From Limonium bicolor (lineage: Eukaryota > Streptophyta > Magnoliopsida > Caryophyllales > Plumbaginaceae): 64,000 nt of DNA. Positions 13,708 to 26,200 of this stretch are shown here, piece after piece. Made by a program: the position numbers and the translations under genes. Where the stretch lies: NCBI GenBank assembly GCA_023374045.1, contig CM041783.1:126419503-126483502 (forward strand). The letters run 5' to 3'. Numbering within the stretch: the first letter of the stretch is position 1; every line of letters starts with the position of its first letter. Under the pieces are notes generated by a model. It had not been told where the DNA came from. It saw only the letters and a list, made by a program, of their open reading frames with translations, and did no database searches.

Positions 13708-14068
13708 AACTGGAAGCCGTTCGAGAGTAGGACGGGGGTAGTGTTGTATGTGGTAGTCATGAGAATTGTGGATGTATTATAGGTGTAGTAAGACCGAAAA
13801 TGTATCGGCGTTAGTTGGTAATTACTCGATACAGCGTAATGTATGTAATGTAAGTGTATAATGACTGTTGGACATGGAACGGGATTTATGTGTAGTCGCT
13901 CGGGAATTTAGTCCATCAGACCGGTACAATGTATGTATGTTAGCCTTGTTAGCCACGTGGGTGGCTAACGGCGTGTAACACCAAAGAGTTAAGTGATGTT
14001 GTGAGTTATGAAATCCGCTGCGATATGTTGTTTAGTGTGTTGTTAGTAGTTGGGGGTGTTACAAAAAG

Positions 14069-14096
14069 TGGTATCAGAGCGAAGTATCGCTATGAT
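14069..14096 (+). other. LARD-B primer-binding site with overlapping hairpin
   Basis: TGGTATCAGAGC at 14069-14080, five bases after the LTR. ATCAGAGCGA-AGTA-TCGCTATGAT (14073-14096) forms a 10-bp stem with one mismatch. The loop AGTA matches LARD-A, and the closing pair is A-T here but G-C there. Confidence 0.95.
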
Positions 14097-14841
14097 GACT
14101 GAAATACCGAGCTTAGGAAGTACCGAGTTAAGAGTTTAGTACTTTGGGTTAGGGGTTGAGTGATAGCGTGAGAAGTACGCTAGTTAGGGAACACCAGTGT
14201 GTACTGGATACCTACAGTATCCATCCCGCCCTCCACAAACCCTATTATATAACTTGGAAAGAACGCCAGAGAGATGGAAGTCCTCTCTTACTCGGAATAC
14301 CCGATCTGGCTGTTATTGAATGTCCTTATAAGTTCGGGGAACCTGTCATACGGTCAAGCCCGAAAGGTGTGGATCCCGAAGACGGTCTCCATTTTAACAA
14401 TGTCTGCCGTATGGAATAGCGAAAAGTGAAGGATCTTATGCATAAGAGAATGGAATTTCCGGCACCCTGGGTCGACATGCGAAGCAGTCGAGGATAACCA
14501 GCGTCCAAGCACTAACCGTGCAACAGTGGAGAAGTGAAGTAGTAGAACCCGAGACGAGTGTCTACGGGACTACAATGTTGACTAACACACCAACGGTACA
14601 CCAACCGATCAAAGAACTACGACGTAGTACGAGGAGGATACGATACTAAGTAAAAAGGGGTCTCCCAGAATGGGAAACACCCTAGTTAATGGTTATCAGG
14701 TGAAGACAGAGAGAACTACCCAAGGAATTGTTGTTAAGACGATAAGATCAAGCACGGGCCAGCAAGGCCACAGATGTTAAAGCGGGTGTGAAAGCAGTAC
14801 CGCAACCGATGTGTATTGAACCAGTAGCCAGTCAGCATGGC

Positions 14842-14861
14842 GCACTTGCCAAGGCAAGTAC
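14842..14861 (+). other. Hairpin related to the LARD-A interior hairpins
   Basis: GCACTTGCC-AA-GGCAAGTAC, 8 of 9 pairs, preceded by GCATGGC as in LARD-A (minus strand near 6306-6300). Conservation between otherwise diverged interiors suggests an RNA role such as packaging (inference). Confidence 0.55.
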
Positions 14862-17514
14862 TGCTACAACAAGGCTGGCGGCAAATTATTAGCAACTATA
14901 AAGTAATTAGTAAAGTAGCATGAAGTAAAGTGAGATCATCATAACAGTGGAAGGGCTTATTAGCCTGACCTCAGTGCTTGGAAACACACCAGTCAGCAGG
15001 AAGCTAGACTTGGATAAGGCAGGAAACGTTGTAAAACCATGGAAATTTTTCTTTAAACCTAAAATCATTTTCTGTCAAACTCTTTTCAAAACCAGATTTT
15101 CTTTCAAACCCATGTTCTTTCAATTCTTCTTTTCTTAAAACCAAACCAGAAGACCTACACGGGCCTCAGTGCCACATGGTAGGTAAGTTTTACCCAGTTA
15201 CTTTTATTTTAAACAACCGGATGGAAACCGGTAAACCCAAGGGTAACAACCCGAGGGAATGAAGTGAGTTCATAATAATACAACAGTGGATACACTTCGC
15301 TTGATTAAGTTCGGGAAGCATGGAATGCATATTATCATAGGATAATATAAGAGGAGTTGACAACAGAATACTTCACCTAGGCGTGTGACGGACACTACGA
15401 GTGTACCAACTGAAATGTGGGACGACCGCACTCCGATAGGAGCTTGTGGGCCTGACAAACCTTCTTATGGGGTAGTCGGGCAAGTAGCAATGTATCAGTA
15501 GGGTACCCCACGTATGTATACGAGTGGAGTCTGAAACACGGGAAGTAGTCGACTCCATACTACGGTCCAAAGTAAAAGTCAAGCAAGAGCAATGGAATAC
15601 CAAGTATGGTTGAAGTAAAGGAAACCAGTCGAGTTAAGAAGACTAAAGGAATTAGTAAGTTTATTCTAAGGAAATGTTTAAAGGGGAACGAGTGCGAAGT
15701 GCACTAGTTGGTAAGTGAAAAACATGGAATAGGTCATAAGGAACCTGAAGGACGAAACATATAGCTGGAGTAGTAAGTACCCAGCCTAAATATGGTGAGG
15801 CAATGTAGTTGATAAACGTACTTAAAAGTACAAGCCAGATGTAATGGCATTACCTAGTAACACACCCAGGAACTATCCTTAAAAGGGTATTTGGATCAAC
15901 AGTGGTTGAACGAAATAACGTGACAGAAACGCAAGGGTTGAAACTAACACCCAGTTTAAACATAAGTCGTTAGGACGAAGTCTGACATCCTTGAAGGAGC
16001 ATACCATGGAAGGAACGCCGACCTTGTCATGGAGCCCAATACCAATCTAAACCATGTAATGTGTGTGGACAGCCTACAACGGGTAGAGCTCGAGGCAATA
16101 AGGCTTAAAAGCCACAAATCGAATGTGTTAAGAAAATGTTATTGATCACAGAAGTTTACGTTATATAAGTAAGTAAGCGGATAACGAACCACTGCTTAGA
16201 GTGTGGGACACCTCTTGATATGTGAGACCGCAACAGCGGTAGTTATGTGAGTTAAGTTCAGGGAATGTGTTAAGAGTTGACCCTGTTGTTACTACGAAAA
16301 GAGTTGTACCAGTTGTGGAGACTGAAAGAGTGATAAGTCGAATAGCAACCACCATTACGTGTGGGATGCTAAATGTGTAATGAACGACGCTCAAGGAGCA
16401 TAGAGACTCAAAAACAATAGTGTGTTCAGCAGTCAGCCAAATAAGTGGCAAGACACAGTGTAACGGCGGAAGCTAATACAATAGCGGATGCAGTATAAGT
16501 TAATGTTATACAATGAGTAAGGGGACGGGGCGCAGTAAGCGACCGTTGTGTATAGTATTGTTAAATAATAATGTGGCAAATAAGACCAGTTATGGGTGAA
16601 ACTCAATGGACATACAAGTAAGTGATGATAGACAGACTGAGCAATAAGCCAGTGGTTGATACTATGCGATAGGGAAAAACAGTATGAATTCCTATAGCAA
16701 TCGCATAAGAGATTTACTGTCAAGAGTTTACGCCTCTGCACTCTGTATGACTGAGTGTTTTGGTATTGCTCTCGTGCAGTAATGATCGAGTGAGGTAGCT
16801 AGGAAGTTCGAGAAATGTTAAATGTGATAGAAAGACAAGACTTATGATGTGATAAAACCGATGCATAAGCAAAGCACGGTCGTACCAATCAAAGGTACTT
16901 GGTTGATATAAGTGACTTCGGTAACACGATTGTTAAATATTGGTATGGAGTATACCTCAAGTGTTGGAAGTAACCGACAGAGTACTACCAATAGGTAGTA
17001 GCTCAAACGTAACCGACAGTAAATCAGAAGAAATTAAGTAAATCAGTGTGGAATACAGTAAATTATCATGGAAGTAAATATGAAGTTGTAACTCACCGAA
17101 CTCGCTCCTGGTAAGAAATACCACGCGTCGGTTGAGAAATCGTTATTACCAAGATGAAGGTGATATCGAAGATATACAATACAGTAAGAATAATATATGG
17201 GGCAAACTAAGCTCTAAGTTATCAAGAGTTGCGCAGCAGAAACTAGTGAGCCAACGATTCAAGTGTGGATGTGCGTTGGAATATGAGTGAATGGCTAATT
17301 ATTAACGCCTAGAAGTTTCACAGGCCAGAATCAAAAAACTGGTTATGAAGCAAAAAAAGTAAGGAGAATTGGTTAGGGACTAAACCGCACAATATGGCTA
17401 AGATCCTCAAACCAGAACACATGGTTGTAATAACCGCCGTGTAGGGAGATTAAAACCATTCACGAGGTTAGACCGTTATACCAGTGATTAAGTGATTGAT
17501 TACGTGGGCGTAAT

Positions 17515-17535
17515 CCCTTTTAAGGGGGGTAGAGC
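17515..17535 (+). other. Internal purine tract of LARD-B
   Basis: Contains CTTTTAAGGGGGGTAGAGC, identical to the LARD-A inner tract and about 1.5 kb upstream of the 3' purine tract. Confidence 0.6.
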
Positions 17536-18748
17536 ACATAACCACTCAGTGTCTATTATCGTACAAGTGTACGTGAATTATGTTGTGCATAGCACAAAAT
17601 GATTTGTTCTGATGATTGGTGTGTGTGTTACATAAACATATGCATGCATTCATGGTTTAATTATGGTAATTGCGCACTGAAGATGCGAATACCATTGTGA
17701 TAAGTATGTTTATTGTGTTAACGGATGTAGGTGAAAGTATAAGTGTATGGGGGTAGAAATCTCCCGGGGAATTAAAACCCCGACAGTATATGTTCATATG
17801 TTACCAAACGTAATATTATGTATTATATTTTGATAAACAATATATATGGATATATGTATATATATGCGTTGTGATTTATGATGGGGTATGAAGCCGATAT
17901 AGAACCTAGTAAGAATTAAATTCCCTAGGTAACTGGATTTAAGTAAATGGAGATAACTGATAGACGGAGTTCTATCCCTTGGAGATGTATGATTATGACT
18001 AGAAGGATTAAAGATAGAAAATGGTACATGTTTGAATTAGCTGTTGTTTGAAATTGAAGTGGGAGGTGAAACTTGATTATCATGAGATCAAGGGAAGCCG
18101 AACACGAATTGGGGTGGAGAGATAGTTCAACACTGATGCTGATCACATCAGGGTTGGGTGATTCTCGAAACTCCCTATAAGTGGTCACAAATAATCACAT
18201 CAAGAATAAGATGCGGTTAGCAATAAATGGGACTTGGAGTTGTATTGAGTTTTCAAAGGAATTTTAAATTGGGTTTCAAATTTTTCAATTGGTATTTTCA
18301 AGACTTCAATAAATATTTTTTAAGATCCTTAAGTGGTATTTTCAAAGGAAGGACTACCTTTATGTGACCTCGTAGAGGATTTTCAACTTGTACCCTTCCA
18401 ATAAAGGATTTCATTATACTCAACCTCATAGAGGGTATTTTCCTACTACTTGCTCACGAGCTGAGGACGTACGAGCCTTTGTCTTCGGACCGGTGACATG
18501 AGAAGTATATTTTAAAGATGTATGCAATTGTTTTGATCTCCCAAAGGAACGGGGACCAGAGTGTCCATCGCGACCGGTTCTGCGGGATCACAATGTATAT
18601 GTACTCAACATGGGTCTTGAACCCATGAAGAGATGGAAAAGGAATTTCTGGTTGATATACATGCTATGACATGTTGTGTGGTATGTGTAGTAATTATTAT
18701 TTTGGACCTTGGGTCCTAATGTGATTGAATTCCGGAAGTGTTATGTTG

Positions 18749-18955
18749 TCAAGACCTATGTGTCTAAAGGATGTTGTGTTATCAAGACCACGAGTCTAAA
18801 TGTTGTATGTTACCCAGACCAAGAGTCAAAGGGTTGTTATGTATGTACAAATGTTGTTATGGTACCCGGACCATTAAGTCCGAGGATACTATGTAAGTAT
18901 GTTATGTCATGTTATGTATGTATGGATGTGTTACCCGGGCCGTTAAGTCCGAGGT
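18749..18955 (+). repeat. Degenerate tandem repeat with GGAC/GTCC dyads
   Basis: Modules at 18751, 18785, 18816, 18869 and 18938 share an (A/G)GACC...GTC(T/C) layout. The clearest is CGGAC-CATTAA-GTCCG at 18867-18882. Intervening sequence is rich in TGTTATGT. Confidence 0.65.
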
Positions 18956-19060
18956 TGTGATGTAAAATATGTTTGTTATGGAAGTGTTATGCTGCAAGTA
19001 ATCCCCGTATTCTAACCAATGATGTATGGGAAGTGTGAACTTCGAGGACGAAGTTCTTTT

Positions 19061-19073
19061 AAGGGGGGTAGAT
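19061..19073 (+). other. LARD-B 3' polypurine tract
   Basis: AAGGGGGGTAGAT immediately before the 3' LTR, preceded by TTCGAGGACGAAGTTCTTTT (19041-19060), which closely matches the Tekay 3' end at 58970-58991. Confidence 0.95.
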
Positions 19074-22000
19074 TGAAATACCCCAAACCTTAATGTGTTA
19101 ATTAATTGTGTAATTATAATTTTCTAAGGCTAATGAAGTCCTTAAGATCATTGGTGAAGAAATAAAAAACCAAAAAGAAAAAAAGAAAATGCGTAAAAGA
19201 CATAAAACGTGAAAACACATATTTAATTATTTTAGGAGGCATATAACCTTCACTAGGGTTATAAATATATTTTTACACCCTAATTACATACTAAGAACAT
19301 GTGGGAAAAATTCCGGAAGAAAACGGATCCAAATAATGCGATAAAACGCTAACGGAGTACTAAAGCGCGTTTTTCGAGAAATACCCGGAAACGTGACTTT
19401 AACCAGTTAAATGACCCCGTAAAAACTATAGTTGATTCTATAACAATAATTAAACATTAATGGGAGTTTAATAACCATTAAAATTAAAGAAACGAGAAAA
19501 TTCCGGAAACCGGACCCGGTTAGTGAATAGTGCTAAACCAGGTAAATTAACGAGCGTTTTCTGTAAAAGACGAAAAATGCTCCAGCATGTATATATTAGT
19601 GGGCCGGTTTTATTAAAATAGATAGCCCCTCACACATGACTAGTTAACAAGTTAAATAAGTCAAAAAGTGAAAAAGTGAAAAAGTAAACATATACCCCCA
19701 CCCTCAATCTCTCTCCTCTCATTTCCTTTCTTCCTCACGTACAGCCCTCTCTTTCTCCCCTCTGATTTCTCCTTCTTCTTCCTTGCGACAGCCCCCTTCT
19801 TCCATGGCTACTCCAACTTCAACCTTAAGCCCAAGCTTTATTAAAGCTCCAATCACAAAAATAAATACATACTATTCATCCTCTCATCATCCTCTATCAT
19901 TCCCTCTTTTCAAAATTCGAAAATGAAGAACTTCATTTCCATGGGTTTTCCCATTTGAAGAGAAAAACACACCATCTTGTAGCTTGGAGTCTCCTCTTTC
20001 AAACAAGGTAAAAAGTTTCAAGAGAGAAACTCATTTTTCCCATTTTCATGCCTTGGCCGATTCTTGCCCATTCTCACGCCTTGTTTCTTCTTATTTTGGA
20101 GTTTCATTCCAACCCTCCAATGGTGGGATAACCCCCTTCTTGGTTCAAGGGTGAGAATCCCTCTCAAAAACCTACAAAGGTAAAACCCTAACTTTGTGTT
20201 TTAAGCCCTTCGATTGAATTAAAATTTCCTAAGGGTTTAGATGATTAATTGAGTACGTTTTTGTGTTTAATGAATGTTGGGATGGAGTTTGGCAACTCCA
20301 TTCCCATTTGACCGAAATTGAGAAGTGGAGGAGCAAGAGGAGAACTAAAAGAGAACTTGTGAAATGAAGGTAAGAAATCTACCTTAAGGCTTGTTTTAAA
20401 TTGCTTTAGGATTTGGGATGGGTAATCAAATAAATGAACCCAAATTATGAGTTGGAATCTATGTGGGGGAGTGTGTAAAGTTGATTTAAGAGAAAATTGT
20501 GAACTTGTGTTGATTTAAGGGCCTAAGCGCCAATGCATTTGATTTTGGAGCTATATTGTTGTTTAATGAAGTCTTGAGGATACATTATGCTCTGATAGAA
20601 CCCTTGTGGGTTTGGCTAGATTAGGGTTGAAAAATAATGACAAGATGAGGTTTGGGAGATGCTAAGTTTATGGGGAGGTTATGGCGAATTTTTAGTAGAA
20701 AATGAGTGCTGTGATGATGACTTGGTGAACGGGAGAATCTAGGTGTTTGTAGTGTTGAGTGGAGTGGTTTAATAGCCTTGCAGTGGTATTTGGAGAACTA
20801 AGAGGAGTAGTACAAAAATCTGTAGCACAAGCGTTAGAAAAGTCATGGATTTGGCTAAGAATGAATAAGATTGTTAGGCTTGAGCAACAAAGTATGAACT
20901 TGGGTTTTGGAAGTGTATTGGTCTAAGAACGTGTTGGTGTGGTGAGAAAGAGATTTAGTAAGGTTGGTGGAAGTTTATGAAACAACAAAAGAAGTTTCAT
21001 GTGCACTGTTGTGCTTAAGTGTAACAGGAAGAATGGAAAACTTGTGTAAACTGACAAGAATTTAATGGTGAGTTTGACCAACGATTTGAGGAGGTTTAGT
21101 CAGTGTTTTTGTGTGTTCAAACATGTAGGAAACATGTGGAATGTTTAGGAAATGATTGGATGTGGATTAGGAGTTGAAAACTGATCAAAAACTGTAAATT
21201 TTGTCTGTTCCAGAGGTGGTCCGGGTTGCAAATCCGTTTGCAAACCCGGACGATAGCAAAAACATGGCAGAAGACCATCCCAGGGGGTGGTCCGGGTTTG
21301 TAAACCCGGACACAAACCCGGACCACATGAAAATTTGTCCAGAAACTGAAATCCGTGGTTGGTCCGGGTTTGTAACCCCGGATACAAACCCGGACCATCA
21401 TAAAAATGTGTCAGAATGTGTTTTAAAGAGTTCTAATGATGGGGGATTGAATGGTATTGGTTTTAGATGATGTTTAGGCCTTGTTTGGTGAGTTTTAAAG
21501 GCCATTGGAAGTATAAACAAGTGTGAGAGTGAATGTGAAAGTTGTGAACTTAAAACCCTATAAATAAGTTAAGGATAACGGGACAACGAGGTTAAGTACG
21601 GAAGTAATAGAAGTTTACATACCGTAAGTTTTGTTGTTAATAAAACATTTGAACAATAATACCAGTTGTTTGGGAACTACCCGGAGAGCGTGAGGAGACG
21701 CGTTGGAGTGAAACCTCGGGAACAAGGTAGATAACCCATGGTGCAAGGTATGGTTTTCTTGCAACCTGTGTCCTACCGGATTACACCGGCTTGTATGCCA
21801 ACGTGTTTTTCTGTGTGTTTGCCACCTTGCAAGATAAAGCATGAAATGAGTTTACAGTAATTCATTATTGTGGCGTAATTAATTCCGATACCGCTTAACC
21901 TTAGTTATGTGTTAAATAATAGTTAACCGACTTTAGGTTCACATAAGAGATCGGTATTCGGAATAAACGTCCCGACCCATGGGAACGTTCTAACTACGGC

Positions 22001-23255
22001 TATCCGTGCGTTAGTGTATGTTGTGATTATGTGTGATGTATGTGGCTTGTTGGATATGTTGTTGTTGTTACTGGATACAGTTATCCATGTTTGTTAAAAA
22101 GGGATATTACACCCATTATGTGTCTAACCGAGTTAGTAACACTATGTGAAGTGTGTATGTGATAAGTTTCATAAGGGAACCTCTAACTAATAAGTATATG
22201 TTATGTATGGAGAGGAATCCGGTTGTTCCGGTCGCGCGTGTTGTTTGGGAGTTAATACATATATGAGAATTAACTCCCATCCTGGTATGTTAGGGTTGTT
22301 TTCCTTCATTGGATTTCGACCTCCCACTAGCTTAGCCAAAGCTTACCTACCCGACCTCCATATCGGGCTAGGAGGGAAATTATGTATAATGTTGGTAGGG
22401 TGTCGATGCCAAAGTTCGCTTCGACTCCCTCTTTGTTATGTTACGGTTGTTCTTCCTCCTGGAATTACAACCACCCACAAGCTTAACCAAGGCTTACCTA
22501 CCTCATAACTATTGGAGTTAGGGGGAAATTATGTATGTTGTGTACGGTCCTATATGAGGCCGCCACTCAAGTAAAGAAAATGTATGTATGTTGTGCTCGG
22601 GCCTATATCACCCCGGCACTCCCTAAATGAAGTTCATGTACTCTAAGAAGAGTGAAATTAAGTTGTGTATGTCATAAAGTGAAGTGTGTTGTTATGTTGA
22701 GTGTGCTAACCTTGTGTATGTATTCTATTAATTGATGTTTGCTTATAAGCATGATATGTGTGTGAGTTTGTGCATGTTTGAAATAAATCAACCGCATGCT
22801 AAGACGACAAATAGTTGTGCGTGGCCCGGTAGCATGCGGGCTGCGGGATTACTATACCAGCAAAGGTGCTGACCCCCTTTGGGGGCTCCCATACTTTTCA
22901 GGTACAAGGAACTGGAAGCCGTTCGAGAGTAGGACGGGGTAGTGTTGTATGTGGTAGTCATGAGAATTGTGGATGTATTATAGGTGTAGTAAGACCGAAA
23001 ATGTATCGGCGTTAGTTGGTAATTACTCGATACAACTGTAATGTAAGTGTATAATGACTGTTGGACATGGAACGGGATTTATGTGTAGTCGCTTGGGAAT
23101 TTAGTCCATCAGACTGGTACAATGTATGTATGTTAGCCTTGTTAGCCACGTGGGTGGCTAACGGCGTGTAACACCAAAGAGTTAAGTGATGTTGTGAGTT
23201 ATGAAATCCGCTGCGATATGTTGTTTAGTGTGTTGTTAGTAGTTGGGGTGTTACA
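19074..23255 (+). repeat. LARD-B 3' LTR
   Basis: 4182 bp, near-identical to 9880-14063. It ends GGGTGTTACA and is followed by TSD CACAT. Dyad modules are at 21218-21251, 21289-21324 and 21361-21396. Module 2 has one more G in the left arm and one more C in the right arm than the 5' LTR copy. Confidence 0.97.
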
Positions 23256-23260
23256 CACAT

Positions 23261-26200
23261 AACTTATCCCATGTTATAAATATCTTATTTTATAACATCA
23301 GAACTTGTAATAGGACATAACCTATGGTTTTGTGATATTCCACTTTATTTGCCGAAAAGGCATGTATTCAACATTTAATTTCCTTTCAAATCCCATACTT
23401 TCCAAATTTTACAATTTCACCACAATTTTATAAAATACTATACTTATCACATAGTATAGCATTTGCATCATATAGTATATTTACTATATAGTTTCCACAT
23501 TTTCGAAAGATACAAACAAACACTTAGGTTCTGTTTTTTTTATCCCTTAACTTTCCATATTTATACTTTTACCACAAATCTCATAACATTTTTACATAAC
23601 ATATGTTATATCATCCAAACATTATATTATTCATAACATATAGTTTTTATATGTTATTTTCTTAGTATTATAGAACAGCCTATAGCTGATTAGTATATTT
23701 CCATTCCAGCCACTATATTTTCTTTATTTACACATTAACCACATATATTATAACAAGTTACTTATATAGGTTACATTATATGGTTTTAATATTTATTATC
23801 CATATAACCTATAGTTTTATGTTACTTAATTCAAAACAGCCCCCTCTATGTTCTCTAAATCCTCTTTCTGTCCACACATTTTTCCCTTTTTTACATTTTG
23901 ACCCCATTTTATATTATATACTTTCATATGTCACAAAAACCATATATTATACACTTTTATCAATATAGCCTTTTATATACTTCCAAAAATTCCCAAATTT
24001 AATACTTAGGATATAAATCATCATATTAACCAAATCATCCCCCAACTTTTTGTTATTTACACTCCATACCCCATAAGTTTTATAAATTTAACTTTTAACC
24101 CTTAATGTTAATATAAGTTCATAAATTAATCATTCATGACATTAAATTTGATCAACCTCCTAATATGGTCTATGTTGATCTATTTATTTTCAGTTTGACC
24201 AGAAGTGTATGTAATTACAGTTTGACCCCTATAATTTTCATAAATTACATTTTTGTCCCAAAATTTATTAAATTTATATAATTCATAAAATAAGGTTTTA
24301 AAGCCTAATCTTCGGCTAATACCTATAGTTAACCCCAAAATTTATTTAAATTACAATTAAGCCCTAAACTATTACGGTAATATTTATTTTTGTTCTAAAT
24401 TCATTTTAAATCCATTTTTAACTTAATATAACAATTAAATTAAATGGACTAAAATGCTTGGCCTTACTACAATAATTGACATAGAATGTAATTACACATA
24501 AATGTCATAAAAACTATATTGTTTACGGTGTATTGTATAGCTTTCCTTTTATGTTTCCTAAAATCATTTAATTACTTCCTATGACATAATATGTCATCTA
24601 AACCTTATATTATCAACCAAAAATGCTATAAAACATTATAATACATAGTTAAGTCTTTTAAGACCATGTTTGGTCTCGGTTTTACTTCCCTTGCCCCCAT
24701 ATATTTTATAAATTATGTTTTTGACCCATAATTAATTTTCTTGACCTTATAGATCATTTATACACCAAACTAACCAACCAAAAATGTTATTAAACATTTT
24801 AATACATAATTAAATTACCAAAAACCTTTATACCCCACGGCCAACAACTATATATTACTAAAATGCCTCCAACACATTATAATGCTACGGCTTGTATTTT
24901 TAAATAATCTAATGACATAAAAACCATATAGCAAATCTAAGCAGCCTAGGCTTCACATGTACTCACGGTTTGCTAGTTAATCTTTTAGGCTTAACTGCTC
25001 CACTTTTATGCAGATTTTTCCTAAGGTAGCAGCACCATTTCGGTAGTGTTTTACCAAGGAAAAAGCATGTATTAGTAGTAGGTATTATATAGGTGATTAA
25101 GGAAAGAGTTTAAGCCTAACAAGGCATGGTTTTACCTTGGTAAGGAGCTGCCTTTAGGGGCTGTTTACACCTGGTTTTCAAGAGCAACAGAGGCGTTAAG
25201 AAGCTACTAATATCAGTTCATATTACCGATGGGATTAAGAGGAAAACAGGCAAGTTTTTACCTAGTTTAGGGGCTGGATTCAAAGCTCATTCACGCCTGT
25301 CTTTCCAAGGCAAAACTGAATGTTAAAACTACTTCTACTCCAGTACCTATTACCGGTAACAACAGCAAGGTATATACATGGGTAGAGCTTACCGAGATGG
25401 GTGGCAATGGAAGGCTTGTGCCTGGATTTCTTTTGCTTCACAAAGTGGGTGTTCTCTTCTGGTTTTCCCACGTAAAAAGGCACAGAAAGAGCTCAAGACC
25501 CGGTAGAAGTATTACCGGTAAGCAAGGAAGAAAAGAGTGGGAAAGATCTTACCGCAAAGGATGGAAGGTTAGCTCCTTGGGTTGACGTTACTACTACATG
25601 GAGAATGGACATTTTTCCTCTCTGTTTTTACGTGAAGAAGACATAAGAAGAGGCTCAGAACTAGCTTGGAATATGACCGGCAAAACAGGAAAAGAAGTAG
25701 TGGTATTCCTTACCGAACTGATCAAGAATGGAAGCTCAATGCTTGGTTCTTCTCCATCACAAAGCTGAGTGTTTTCTTCTGTTTTTGTACGTGAAAGGAG
25801 CAAGGTTTGAGTTAGGATTTCCCTCTGTTTTTTTGTGCGTGAAAGAAAGCAAAGGAAGAGCTGGGAAAACTGAAGTATACTACCAGTAACAAGGAGGAAA
25901 GAATAAGCTGGTTTGTTTACCTTGTTTTTTCTAGTATAGTACCTCCCTTCCTTCTCTGTTTTCAACCGACAAACAGCACTACTTCAAGCCCCATCTCAGG
26001 TTGTTTTGCGGGGTAAAAATATGGGGATGGTTAGCTCTTTGAAGAGAGGAGAGTAAGAGGAAGAAGATGGGTATTTTTGAGCCTAAAACCCTTACCTATG
26101 GAGGGAAGTAGCAGCCATGGAAGATGAGAGTATGCTCACGGTTTTGGAACAGCATAAAAGAGCTGGGATTGCTCACGGTTGAAGAAGGAAGGTGTCAACA

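Larger units (their letters stand above)
9880..14063 (+). repeat. LARD-B 5' LTR
   Basis: 4184 bp from TGAAATACCCCAAACC to GGGTGTTACA. It carries a TATA candidate (10393), a leader-like block (10710-10747), a mid-LTR dyad array (12022-12197), a CCCC/GGGG hairpin plus acceptor-like site (13667-13707) and the CCGCTGCGA signature (14014-14022). Short frames within it are not genes. Confidence 0.97.
14064..19073 (+). other. LARD-B internal region, non-coding
   Basis: 5010 bp between the LTRs. The longest frames (for example 14156-14419) match no retrotransposon domain I know and are not shared with LARD-A. Visible structure: the primer-site hairpin, a GCACTTGCC/GGCAAGTAC hairpin (14842-14861), an inner purine tract (17515) and a dyad-bearing tandem region (18749-18955). 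Otherwise I see nothing. Confidence 0.85.
9880..23255 (+). mobile_element. LARD-B: complete non-coding LTR retrotransposon nested in LARD-A LTR
   Basis: 13,376 bp with TG...CA ends, two LTRs of 4184 and 4182 bp, a perfect 5-bp TSD (CACAT at 9875-9879 and 23256-23260), a primer site at 14069 and a purine tract at 19061. The LTRs differ only by scattered single-base changes and small indels, so insertion is fairly recent. The 5.0-kb interior has no recognisable gag or pol. Termini, primer site and purine-tract context match the Tekay element at 44051-60962, so a Tekay-type partner is the likely source of enzymes (inference). Confidence 0.97.

Noticed and set aside
14069..14080. tRNA gene fragment at TGGTATCAGAGC
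   Set aside because: Only the short tRNA-complementary primer site is present, right after an LTR; no tRNA fold.
14156..14419. 87-codon frame just after the LARD-B primer site, in gag position
   Set aside because: No gag motif, not kept in LARD-A, and no continuation downstream.
9880..23255. Two 4.2-kb copies read as a plain segmental duplication
   Set aside because: TG...CA ends, 5-bp TSD, primer site and purine tract show they are LTRs.
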